Shown piece by piece: positions 1 to 12,500 of a stretch of 64,000 nt of DNA (position 1 is its first letter; each line of letters starts with the position of its first letter). A model generated the notes under the pieces. The model was not told the DNA's origin and did not search any database. It saw only the letters and a program-made list of their open reading frames with translations. The DNA is taken from contig JANPWX010000028.1 of the NCBI GenBank assembly GCA_024734555.1, positions 2,238,245 through 2,302,244 of the forward strand, given 5' to 3'. Origin of the DNA: Trochalopteron elliotii (Eukaryota; Chordata; Aves; Passeriformes; Leiothrichidae). The translations under genes and the position numbers were made by a program.

Positions 1-861
1 CTAAACCTGAACTAATCTGTGAAAAAATGCTACTTCATTACAAAGCCGTAGCTTTGCCTCCCTTGCTTGTATCAAAGTCTTGAAATTTGGCAGAAAGACT
101 GCACTAACACCAGGTAGGAACAGTATGTCCAAGAAAAGCTGCCCAAATCTGGCTAAGGTTCTGAAGAAAAAAAAAGGCAAATGCACACTTGTTATTATTT
201 GCCAGCAAAACTATACCAACATGTATTTCACTGAGCATGATTCACTGTGGATTGATAGGGTTTGGTCAGGACTTTACACAAAACTTCTCTTATTACCTCT
301 TTCTGGAGCCCACCATGGGGACAGACACAGGGAATAACCAGAGGCAATGGCTCCTTCCTGTTTTCTCTCTGGACACTTATTTTAACCCCTATCATGCCAT
401 TCAGATTCGTTAAAAAAAAATAAACCAACCAAATAATCTGAGGCCTGTTTCATTCTATGAAGGCATCATCTTTCCAGCAAGTCAAAGAACCTCTTATTTG
501 AGTATATTTTGGTGAGAACAAGGTTTCAAGTAACCTGATCCTAAATTACAGTATCCTGAATATTACCTCTTTAACTCATTCTTCTAACAGAAATTTAATT
601 TCACTAATGGCTCACAGTAAAGCTCTCCCTATTTACAAAATACATTTCTGAAGCAGAATATAATTTTGCACTCACTGAAACACAAAACATGTTCCCTAGG
701 GAGGTTTTGTCCATGGCAGACAATGTTGAAAAATTCTACAATTTTTGAAACCTTCAAAATTTGACTTAAGCACAGAAAGACTGGGAAGATAACTTGCACA
801 AATTATGCTGGTTTTAATTTAAATATTTTTTTTTTAATGGGAAGGTGGTATTGTCTGTGTT

Positions 862-1281
862 TTATTTTTTTTCTTTTTTTGATGCTACTAAATGAAAGTT
901 TGCACTGTGCAAACCACAAAGATACATATTTACTTTACTTCTTGAAATAGCAGGTGATTTTTTTATTTCTTGAAGACAGCAGCCAAGCTGAGAAATGGCA
1001 TCTCCCAAGAGCTGAGCTGCTGCACACTGAACACTAGCACTCCACTCTGTTCCAGTCCAAGGAAGTCTCCTACTGGAATCAGAACAAGCATACTGAAAAT
1101 AGTTTTTTTCAGAATTTCTTAGTGAGAAAAACTGCCTGGCAAGATCATTAATTTCCTTGCATTTTTTATTAGATATATTCTTTAATTTTTCAAGATTCTT
1201 CAGCGATTTCAACTTATCCAAGACAGTTGGAATATTATCAATATAAGGGCATGAAGGGGAATGTATGCCAACATACTTCAT
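862..1281 (-). other. Unassigned 139-codon open frame
   Basis: An ATG-initiated frame of 139 codons runs on the minus strand from 1281 to 862. The predicted product is Lys- and Ser-rich, with a helical, charged N-terminal third, a Cys/Ala-containing middle (SVQCAAAQLLGDAISQLGCC) and a basic tail ending KKEKK. I recognise no family, signal peptide or membrane segment. The host sequence is AT-rich, so a frame this long is somewhat unusual but can occur by chance in 64 kb. No promoter, splice context or poly(A) signal was found to support it. Confidence 0.12.
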
Positions 1282-4200
1282 ATAGGCTGATCCCCATTTT
1301 TTTTTCCCAGTAAAGTTATTTTATATTAAAAACAGAGCAAAATATGCACGTGTCAAAAAGCAGCTGACACACACTGAGATCAATATTGACATACCCCAAT
1401 GTAATGCACCCATGTTCCCAAAACTCACGTACAAATGTATCTCTTGACCTGTGTGGATTGATGCAGTTCCCAGAAAGCCCCTGGAGGATCAGTAACTGAC
1501 TGGAGACAAACTTCTTTCTCTCCCTCTTTCTTCACTGTCACAGCATGCAGGAACCTTGCCCCATGCACCTAAATTTCCTGAAACCAGCTCCCCTGGATGA
1601 CAGACCTTACTGGAAATGGCAATGTAGAAGAATAAGCATTCCCCTTACCAACTAATGAAAACATCTGCATAGGAACTTAATAATTAAACCAAAATAATAG
1701 AAATGCACTGCATTAGATCTGAAGCACCCCCATCCTTCTTATTATTACTTAAGACACTGACAAACACAGCTGGCTAGTATTTATTAGCTGATGAGAGATT
1801 AGCCAGGGCAGTTTTAGATTCTTTTCAAAGTGAAATTGGTCATCATAATTATTTATTTAGCCAAATAGTACCCATCAATATTTATGAATGACAGGAAAGT
1901 AATGTAGACTTACTTTTGAATAAATTAGAGAAGGTCTAATCTATGGTAGTTACATAATGCAGAAATGAACTGCTTAACCTTTAGTTACATTTCCCAAATC
2001 ACTTTCCAGAGTGAGCAGCCTGTACAAAGAAAGGAAAATAGGCAGACCTGTAGAACAATGTAATGTTCCATTACGTGTAAGGAATGTAATGTAAAATACC
2101 AGTTTAAACTGAACAAAACAATGCAGTCAGTTTGAGCTCACTTTTTATATTAAATACCAAATTGCTGTGTCTAATATCCCCTTTGCTCACAGTGCATTTC
2201 AGCAGGAGATGTGATGCAGCAAAGGGAAAGGATCAAACAACAGCCAAGGGGATTTCCTGCCTACAGGCCCTCAGTCCACAGGCACACTAAGGTTCAACAG
2301 GCACTGACCATAAGCAAAATAACCAAGATCTGTGTCTGTGGTAGAAGTCATCACACCAACTTCTTGAAACCAGAGCATTCCTAAGATGAGTTCATACTTC
2401 TGGGAATGTTATGGAAACTGATATTCTTATCAAAAATTTAGCAAAACACAATGTTAACTATTTTATGTTTAAATATTCACAGTATTTGCTGACTATTTCT
2501 TCCCATACTTGATAAATTTTTTCACAACCTCTTCCAGTACATGAACTGAGGGGCATCAGCTGAGAGGAGAAAGGGGCGAGCTGAAGCTAAATAAATGAAA
2601 ATGTTTCTCTGCACATTAGGTCATTCAGCTGCAGGAGTCTGTTCTTTGATATGTTCAGCTAAAGCACGCGTGAGCTTGGTCCTACTGAGCCAAGCCAAGG
2701 GGCTGTATGGGGCAGCACCCTGCCTCCAGCAGGGGCTCCAGCCTGAAAAAGGAGTAAGGCCCATATGGCTGTTCTTACCTGCTTAGGTAACCCTTCCCCA
2801 CTGGCCTGAGTCCTTTTTATTTGGACACTTTCATTGAAAGTATATCCAAATGAGACTTCAGTGTGATCTCCTGTATGTATAATCAAGTCATCACAAATTA
2901 CCCAAACATCTTTATTACATCTTAAAACTTCAACTAATTTATTTCTTTCTTCAAGAAATTACAAGTAAAATGAATGCAGAAGGTAGGAAAGGGCTTGAAA
3001 TCTATGATAGACAAGACCTTTACAAAGGGAAAAAAATGAACCACAGGAAAGATCAGTTCATAACAGAAACCACATTATACCCATAGTAGTGTGCTATGTT
3101 ATACTAAACAGATAGAAAATCACATCAAGATCCCTGACAACATGCTGAAGAGATGGCCAGGAGTGAAGGTGGCCAGGAGATAAGATGGCCTGTCAGCTTT
3201 GGGCAATGAAAAGACAATCAAGTGTCTCAGTCAGGCAACAAAGCCAATGGGATTTGCTGCACAGTCTCAGGGGATTCATGAATCTGGCCCAGCAGCCAGA
3301 CCTTGGTACACTAGAGAAACATAAAACAGAAAAAAAACAAAGCAAAAAAGTCAGCAAAGAGAGAACATATCAACATAACCAGGGACTCTTGGTGAACAGC
3401 TTTTCCTTAACCTGTCCCAGACCTGAAACTGCTGTTTTGCTCCTCAGCTCAATGAAAGTTTGCCCTGTGAAATAGCCATTGCTTGATCACCTGTGACAGA
3501 CATTTGCAAACAGGACCACAAGCACATAAGGTTTCTGAAGCCAAGGATGAACCCTCTCTCACTGTGACTTATATACCCAAAACTTGTTATCATTCTACAG
3601 CAACAGCCAACACAACAGGATTTTAATAATATTTGTCTGATTTAAACTTTACACAACATATGCCGAATCCTCCAGTCCTCAGGAAAAGGGGGAAAGGAAT
3701 ATTCCTAGTGCTATGGTTTAGCCCCTGTTGAACTGAGACAAAATAATCACTTGTTTAATTTTTGAGACTGGCTTGAAACCTTGGCTATGTTAAATCAATG
3801 AAAACACTGCTGTTGGCTTGAGAGAGCTTAGCATCTATGAATACACTATTCAAAGATGGGATAGGTAGAAAAGGCTGTAAAATGCAGACAGCAAGGAGTT
3901 CTGCAGTGCAACTGGACCTGGTCCTTCTAGAAAAACTTTAAGTGTGTGTTCCCCAGCCTCAGAGGGTCCATGAGACCAGGGTTTGCCAAGGTGCTTAGAC
4001 CTTGATCCATATGGCAGCCCAGAGCTGGAACTCAGCCCTCTTCCTCCTTCCAGCCTCTGTCTCTCTCTTGGCCTTCGTCTTCTACCTCTTACTCAGCCTG
4101 AACCACTGCCACCACCCCAAAAGCATGGCATTCACTCACGGGAAAGGGAGCAATATTTCACCCCAGTAAATCAGTGTATTTTTCTCCATCCTCCTGTCTA

Positions 4201-7200
4201 GAAATGATTGCCCAGGAATCACATAAAAATGTTGAAATTTCAAGGTTTTATATCACCTTCCTATAAAAACCAAAAAAATGTGATCAAAAATCTTGAGGCC
4301 AAGGCCCAGCATGGAAAAAGTCAGGGAAAAAAAAAAAAGGTTAAAACTTAACAAATTTGTTTATGTCTAAGAAAGGGACCTGGTAAGAGAGAGTACTAAG
4401 GAGCCTCACATAGCACTGAAGTGTGTCCAGGTTTGAGTGGCACTGGTAAGTCCTTTTGCATTGCCAGAGTTATGCAGTGGCTTGTAAAGCAAAGGAAGAT
4501 TGACCACCCCAACTCCTGGCAATTCAGAAAGAAGTGAGGATGTCAAGGACTTAGAGACATATCATGATCCTTTCTTGGTCATGACTTGCACAGATCAGTC
4601 AGGCATAGAACCAATTCAGGGCACAAATGACTCCCCCAGTGCAACCAGTCATGCCTTCTGCAGCCTCAGACACCCAGAGGCCCAGCTTTGCTTGCAGCAC
4701 TTGGCTCTCCCGAGCTGTCCTCCTCCTCTTCCCTGATCCTGCAATGCCAAAACTTACCTCCTCAAAAGAGGGGAGAAAGGATGGAGAGGGAGAGGAATGG
4801 TGAGCTGCTGCACCAAGACCTGTGCTGGAAGGACATGTTTGGGGAGCATCACACTCAAAGGGAAAAGCCCGGGATGCGAGGGGCAGGAAAGTTATGTTTG
4901 CTGCTGTTGCAACCCCCTGCCCCTGCCAGAGCCAGAGCTGGGGTGGGGGAGAGACAGAGGGCACTGCCTGAAAGCATCCTAATTTGCTGTCAGAGTGCAA
5001 GAGGCCGGCTGCTGCTGAGGAGAGGACAGCTTGGAAAGAATGAATGTGCAGTGAGACGCAAGCCTTGGATGCAAAGCTGCGGTGCCTGACCCCTTGCCAA
5101 GGCAGAGCCTGGCTCCGTGGGCTACAGGCATGTCTGTGTGGACACAACGATGAGAGGTGAGCCGCTGGCTGCAGTCAGGCAGTCCCCATGGCCCTGTGTT
5201 TTCCTAGCTAATATTTAGTTGAGAGGCCTCCAAGGAAAACCCATGGGATACTGGTGCTGGTGATTCAATAAGTGTCATTCTTCCCTCTGAGTCAGTGCAC
5301 AACCATTTCCCATAAATGGGGTTAATAAGTCCTCGATGGCTGGAGAGAGCAGTCTTTTAGGCCAGACATAAAAAGCAGAAGTCCTGAACAGTAGTGTGAA
5401 AAGCATTTGTAACTACAGCAAAGTGAAGGGATTTTCCTAGCTCAGTATAAACAAATGGGTTCACTTCTGCACATTTTGTTAAAGCAGTATCAGGCCCATT
5501 TTCCATTGAGAGCAAGCCAGCTTCAGAGAAAGACTAGTCCTGGTTTGGGGCGAAAATGACTTTTTTATTATGTACGAACAAGGTGATATTTTTGTCTGGG
5601 TTTTGTCCTGCAGTGAGGGATGTGAGGTCAGGCAATGACGAGGAGCCATTGCGCCCAGCACACTAAAGAAGCGATGGTGGGCGGAAGGACCACCACAGTG
5701 GGGCTCTGTCAAAGGGGGGTGCCTTAGGCTGGGGTTTGCTGGGCAGGCATTTGAAACAATGCCACAATAAATGCCGCTGTTGCTTCCAGCCATGCTGCAG
5801 AGAGCAGTGGTGCTGAGCCAGCATGCTGAGGTCCCCAGCAGCCAGGGACGTGCACAGTCGCACCCAACTGTCCTGGGAGAGCTGTGCTGCGCTGGCTGTA
5901 AGCAGAGCTAACATGCAGCCCTGGAGTTTCACTATTCTTAGGCATGCGGATTCTTCCTGCTGGAAAAAAATCTTGTTATAAGGCAAGGTTTAGCTAAGTA
6001 AAAGCAATTTGGAGTGTACCTAAATCAGGAAGTTATAGTGAAGACGTCTCATAAAAACTGAGTTAAAGGTAGATGCAAGACATGCTGCTCAGTCCATCAC
6101 CTCCACCACTCAGGTGATTCAGGTGAAATAGGTACCTGCAAGGTACAGAACTACAGATCCAGAGAGGTGTGAGAGATTCTGAAGGTGGTACGAAGCGCTG
6201 TGGGGAGGTGGGCTGTTGGCTAAAGCAGAGGAGGAAGATTCCATTGAGGGAATTAATCACAGCAGCAGTCACTGCTTTCCGGAGGGAAGAGAGAAGGGCC
6301 CTCCCCACACCTGCCCAAAACAGGTAACTGCAGGAACTTATTGCCATAATCTCAATGCTGACCCTTTCTCCCATGTTTCTGCTCTTGCTGTGTCCTATGT
6401 GCAATTCCAGTACAAGCTCTTCAAAAACACTCATCATTGTTATATGTGGCTGTTGCTGTGATTTGTATGTTTAAGGATCCTAAAGATGCAGTGATAAAGG
6501 AAATGGACACCTAATGTGCAGCTAGCAGAAGCCAGAAATTGTCCCAATTCCATATGACTGATGGACATGGTTCTCCAACAGAAGGAACGCTGTGGAGTTA
6601 CTTAACCCTCTCTGCACCACGGCATTGGTAATTCTCGCTTGTTTTAATCTGCCAGCAGCCTACACAAAAGCATGACTCTCCACCAGAATTCACATGGCCT
6701 AGAAATAGCAGCTCTGGAGAGATGCAAATTCTGTGGTGCTGTTCCAGTCAAAATCAGTGCAGGTGCCCAGTGCTTGTTGAAATCCAGTACTTCGTTTTCT
6801 CCTTGTAGCCTGAAAACTACCATTCCCTTCCTCTAACCTCACGTTTTCATCAGCTTAGAAACCCTCGCTGGCTTTTTTCAAAATGTTTAAAGGCTCCTTT
6901 ACTTCTGTTCTCTCTTCTTGCAAAATGAGCCTTGGACAGCCACACTGGAAAGTTTTAAAGGAACTGCTCTGTTCAGACAAGCTAAATTACTTGGTTACAG
7001 GCAGTCATTAGAAGTCATTGTTCATGACAATTTTTCTCCCTATTGGGCTTTATTTAATTGCTACTTGACTTCACCCCTGCATGAACTCAAAGGCATTTTA
7101 AAGAGACTGGGAATAAAATCTCACTTGCAAGAAGCCGGCGTTTCTCCTACAGGGAATGCTTAGGCCAGGCAGCAATTCAAGGTTAACGTACCTAAATTTA

Positions 7201-10200
7201 AAGTGTCTTCTTGTGAAGTAGGTGACTGAAATCCCATTAGAGATGGAGCTTGAAGGGTGACTCAGCTTACTGGAAACATCATGCAGCTGTGCAGCAAATC
7301 ACCCTGTAGCCTGCACAGACACCTGGGACAGAGTAGATATTTTGGGTGCTTTGGGGTTTCCCCTTTGCCCATTTGCTGCTTTTGCTGTGCCTGGGGATGA
7401 TAGTTTGTGCTGCATACTGAGGACAGACAAGGAGAGGGCACCTGTCCCCAGGCACCCACTTCTCCACCCAGGTATCCTGACTCCTGGGCCCTGCTGGCAT
7501 AAAACTTCCTTCACTATTCAGAGGTGTTAACACCTTTGGCACCAGCTTTGGGAAAATTTAGAGTTTATCCTCTGACACCGTACGAGCATTTTGCAGACAG
7601 TGCTGATTTATTAACCTTATTATTTATACACAGATAGCCATGATTTATTATTTTTAGATATCAGCCTTTAACCATGTTGCCAAGAAAATGTGTTGTCTGA
7701 CACATGTGATTTCTCTCTCTTTCCTTTTTTGAGCAGTGGCACAGCCAGCCCTTTGCTCTGCCATCCATTAACGTCTCACTGGAGCTGTGACGGAACCGTG
7801 TGTGTGGAATAGCACTTTTTTTATTTGCTTGCCACTTCCAAAGGGGAGTTCATTTCCTAGTTTAACCAATGCTGTACAGAGTGGGGTTGTTGATGGCAGT
7901 GCAAGGGAAGTTAAATTTAATCAGAGCACTACAGCCCTTTGCATGTATTTCACAGATACCTAAATGCCTCTCTGTTCTCTCCCACTGCCTGTGCTGACAG
8001 CCACTGCCCCTCAGCTACAGCCACACGATGCACACACAGGAACAGTGTGCTAGGAAAAGTAGCTTTTGCTGAAGGCATGAAGACTTCACTGGGTAAAGGC
8101 AGATTGCTTCTGGACAGAGATGTACTAATGAGGAGCTGCTGAGACCCTTCTGTGCCTGGTGTTTTACTTCCAACAAAACTGAGAATGTGAATGTCTAATT
8201 CTCCTGTGAAAGATTAAACTACCCACATCCAAACATTTGTACTAATGAGCACATTCTCAGGATTTCCTGATTAAAACCCTTTTTTCCCTAACTACATGCT
8301 CAAAATGCTTCGGGCTGCAAGTGAAGGTATAGCAGGGATTCAAATGAGAGAGATGGGGTGTTATGTAGATACTTCACAAATAAATGTCTTGATAGAGAGT
8401 GTGCTGAGAGCCATTCCCTCACATTTTGCTGAACCTCCCCTTTCCCATCACACCACGGCACAGCTCTGCTTTGAGGAGCAGTAGCAGCTCTGTGCTGAGC
8501 CTCGTGAAACTGGCTCCACTTCAGAGCCACAGGCAGGGATGTTGGACAGATGTCCCTGCACGCTTTGGCACTGGGTAAATGCTACACAAGCCCTTTGTCT
8601 CAGCTTGGCTTCAAACTCACCCCTTCTTCACCACCCTAAAGTGCAGCCCATGGCAGCCCTATGGACACGGATGCAGCCAACTTTTCCTCAGATGAACATT
8701 TTTAGTATCAGTCAATTGTCTAGACTGTGTTCATAAAATGCACTTTTAAGGTTCATCAGACCTAGAATTAAAGTTTAGTTTTATAGGAATGTTTGGTTAT
8801 TATGCATTTAACTAAGCAGTAGTGGTATCTTTGAGTATATTTTCAAGCAAACACATCTATAAGTGAAGAAAAAAATGAAATTGAAGGTGCCAGTAAGAAG
8901 CATAAGCGCAATGAAATTATCAGGGCAAAGAAAGGGCATATCTGGAATATCACTCTGACAGCAATAAGACGCTCATAAATGTAATCAAAGTTTTGATGCC
9001 TGCTGTTTCCCAGATTGCCATGAAAATACCATCAAGAGGAACATATTTACAAGCAAGAGGAACATACCATAAGTACCACAGCAGCTGAGTGTGTGTGCAG
9101 CTAAAAGAGTGACAGCTGGGTAAATAGCCATGACCCCTGGCATTTGGCTCCATAAAGACCTTCCTAAATAGCCAAAAGCTCTGCTTTAACTAAAAGCTGC
9201 AAACAAGGTGTGTGCTGATCGTATCTGCCTATAAGGGGTTTTTATTATTCATGCCACCAGATAAATTGCACATTATATGCTAGTAAATACACCAACATGG
9301 TTATGACACTTCTGTTTTGCAACAAGGTACTCATTATTGTTAAATAGCAATTAATGGGATATTTCTCCTTTCAACACAATGCTGACGGTGCTGATTTTAT
9401 AACACACTTTCTTCAGGTATTCTTGTCCTGTTTAGAGAAAGGGAAAAATTGGACTGAATTTGGCTTGAAATCTGCATTGGTTCCTTGATTTGGAAAGATG
9501 ACTTTGAGAAACTCTGCAGAGATTACCAGTCTGATTGCATTTGTGACACTGCACAAACACGTATCTCAGTCCTGACCTGACATCATCACAGTTGTCACCA
9601 AAGAACTGACTGTCTCCCCTGGGGCCAGGCCTTCAGCCCTGGGTGACGCTGCCCATGGTAACCACAGTGATACATACCTACAATACTTTGCCGTGTGCTC
9701 TATCTATCACTCCTTTTTATCCTGAAAAACACTCAGTCGTGCAGCAGCTCCGCAAAACACCAGCCTAGTCAGATGTTTTGATCTATCCCTCAGTGCCCAA
9801 AATGGTGGCAACTTCACAAAACATCTACTGATGCCTACAAACTTCTTTTATTTAGAAACAGAAATGAAACAAAAATTAAACAAAAATTAATGAATTAATT
9901 ACCCACACAACACGTTAGCCAAATTAAATGCAATAAATAGTCCACCACTTTCAAAAAGTTCAGCAGGGTAGTAAGTCTTTGTCCTAACTCATGAAGACCA
10001 GGTTTGTAAATGTGCAATGAGTTTGAGTGGCACAAATACCTCCCCAAAAGACAGCTCTGGAGGACACATCTGCAACATCCCTTCCACTGACAGGCAGGCC
10101 CCAAATCCTGGCTCCTCCTTTGAGACCCTGAACAGGAGACAGGAGATGAAGGAACGGGGACAGGGGGCAAAACATGCTCCATTTCCATCATACTGGCAGC

Positions 10201-10948
10201 ATATAACCACACAGAAATCTCCCACAGCAAACCTACCTTTTATTGACATTAGAAGTAGGATTAGAAAAATCAGTGAGAAAATTAATAAGATGTCAGATTT
10301 CCCTGTGGCAATGCACTAAGACATCACAGGAGCTGCTTTGACTCTGCACAGCACACACTGTAACCCCAGTAAATTTCCCTAAACCACCAAGCACATAGGA
10401 TCCGCTGGTGTTGAGTTTCCTGTTGATGCAGCAGTTATAGATTTCTTTTGTAACTTTATCTTTTAAACACACAGAGAAGAGTCACAACTCTTTTTGTGAA
10501 ATCATCTAAGTTACAATGCTTACAATGCCACTACAGCCTTTAACATAATTTGTATAACATCACCAAGAAGTCTGAGGGAGAGATAGTGGAAGCATATAAA
10601 AACAGGGTATAAATCATGTTCAAAACATCTACTTGATATTTCTTCAACAACTTGAACCTGGAGCTAAAAATTATAAATGTGTCAGTATGATTTTCTGGTG
10701 ATATCTTTAAATGGAAGATAAAGTATCTTTTATTACCATGTAAGTACAACCTTTTAAATTGCCACAACTCAATAATAAATTACATGAACACGTATAAATG
10801 TCAGGAAAAGTTGTTTCCTGAATAAATAATGTTTTGAATCTCTTCATTAGCTATACAATGTTTTCCAATTTTTTAAAATAAAAAATAATTTTAAACTGTA
10901 TTTTTAGACAATACCAGTTATACACTTCATTTCTGCAAAGTTAGTTAA

Positions 10949-11041
10949 TAAAACATAGATTTTAGTAATTTAGAATTACATAGAAAACACATAGAATTTA
11001 GTAATTTAGTAATTATAAAACATAGATTTTAGTGATTTGAA
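10949..11041. repeat. Three-copy degenerate tandem repeat, about 34-nt period
   Basis: The motif AAAACATAGATTTTAGTAAT occurs near 10949, in altered form (AAAACACATAGAATTTAGTAAT) near 10984, and again as AAAACATAGATTTTAGTGAT near 11017. It is a local AT-rich duplication just before the CR1 fragment. Confidence 0.7.
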
Positions 11042-11071
11042 AAAATACATGCCTTTCTTTAACAAAGAAAC

Positions 11072-12500
11072 TAGGCTCTTGCCCTGCTGGGGGACTTCAG
11101 CCCCCCCACAGCATCTGCTGGACATGTAACACAGTGAGCTGTAGGCAAACCAGAAGAATCCTGGAATGCATGGAAGATAACTCCTTGAGCCAGGTAATAA
11201 AGTGGGTGGGGAAGGTCAAGACAAAGCTGGAGCTGAACCTGGCAAGAGACACAATGAATAACAAGGAGGGGCTTCTACAATTAACCAGTTGTACCTGTTA
11301 ACCAGAAAAGGAAGGTCCAAGAAAGTGTACTACCCCAATAAACACGGCTGGCAAACTGACAGCCATGTGTGAGAAGGCTGAGGTATCCAATGACCTTTTT
11401 GCCTCAATGTTCACTGTCAGCCTCTCTTCCCACTCCTCTCAAGTGAGTGGAATGCAAGATGTGTACTGAGGGAGCAAAGTTCTTCCCAGTGTAGGAGAAG
11501 GTCGGGCTCATGACTACATGATGAACCTGAACATACATAAATCTCTGGGGCCTAATAAGATGCATCCCAGAGTCCCAATGGAATAGGCTGATGTACTTCC
11601 CATGCCACTCTTCATGATATTCAAAGACTCACAGCAATCAGATAAACCCCCTGGTGACTGGAGAAAGGGAAACATTGCACCCATGTTTCAAAAGTGCAGA
11701 AAGGAGGACCTTGGGAACGACCAACGTTTCAGCCTCACACCTGTGCCTGGGAAGGTCATGGAACACATAGGTCCTCCTAGAAACTGTGCTAAGGCTCACA
11801 AAAGACTAGGATATCATCTGTGACAACCAGCACAGCTTCACCAAAGGCAAGTCCTGCCTGGCCAACTCAGTTGCCTTCTATGATGGAGTGACTGCCTCAG
11901 TGGACAAGGGAAGAGCTATGTAATTCATCTATCTGGGCTTCTGTAAGGCCTTTGACACAGTCCCCCACAAACATCCCTCTCGCTAAATTCGATAAAGATG
12001 GATTGGATGAGTGGATGGTTTGGTAAATAAGAAATTGATTGGATAGTCACATCCAGAGGGTTGTGATAAGTGGCTCGATGTCCAGATGGATATCAGTGGC
12101 AGGCAGTGTCCCTCAGGGGTCTGTACTGAGACCAGTGTACTGAGTGTACTGCGACCAGTGAAGATATTATTTAATATCTTCATTAATGATGTAGACGAAG
12201 GTATCGAGTGCACCCTCAGCACACTTGTAAATGTCACCAATGACATGAGTGGCTTGGTTGAAACACATGAAGGACTGGATGCCATCCAGAGAGACCTAGA
12301 CAAGCTTGAGCAGTGGTCCCATGTGAATCTCATGAGGCTGAACAAAGCCAAGTGTGAGGTGTTTCACCTGGGCCAGGGTAACCCCCAGTATTTACACAGG
12401 CTGGGGAATGAAAGGATTGAGAGCACCTCTGCTGAGAAGGACTTTGGGGTGCAGGTGGGTTACAGTTGGATGTGACTCAACAATGAGCACTTGTGACCCC
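11072..12500 (+). mobile_element. Decayed CR1 LINE: end of endonuclease and reverse transcriptase
   Basis: Translated fragments in several frames match CR1 ORF2 in order. First comes the tail of the endonuclease (ALLPCWGTSAPP, a broken LLGDFN-type end). Then reverse-transcriptase blocks follow: a KSLGPNKMHP-like stretch, SLTPVPGKVMEH, FIYLGFCKAFDTVPHK near 11930, PSGVCTETSVL near 12110, LFNIFINDVDEGIECTLS near 12170, a corrupted DD catalytic block (VTNDMSG), and MRLNKAKCEVFHLGQGNP near 12330. Stops and frameshifts are frequent, so the copy is inactive. The conserved CR1 3' end is missing: similarity fades near 12.5 kb without the ATTCTRTG tail, so the copy is truncated or interrupted. It is intergenic and an old insertion. 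Confidence 0.9.

Larger units (their letters stand above)
1..11071. other. Intergenic DNA, no recognised gene
   Basis: This is AT-rich sequence with somewhat more GC-rich patches near 2.6-2.8, 3.9-5.2, 5.6-5.9 and 7.3-7.5 kb. I see no exon of a known protein, RNA gene or confident repeat. The longest open frame is the unassigned 139-codon one at 862-1281 on the minus strand. A three-copy degenerate tandem repeat closes the segment at 10949-11041. It lies downstream of BCKDHB. Confidence 0.7.

Noticed and set aside
9648..9663. X-box-like (RFX) motif GCTGCCCATGGTAACC
   Set aside because: Only one half-site is good, and a single 14-16 bp match in 64 kb without supporting context is not evidence of a regulatory site.
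12086..12475. 129-codon plus-strand frame with RT-like residues
   Set aside because: It is part of the decayed CR1 reverse transcriptase; neighbouring blocks are in other frames and the catalytic Asp pair is damaged.
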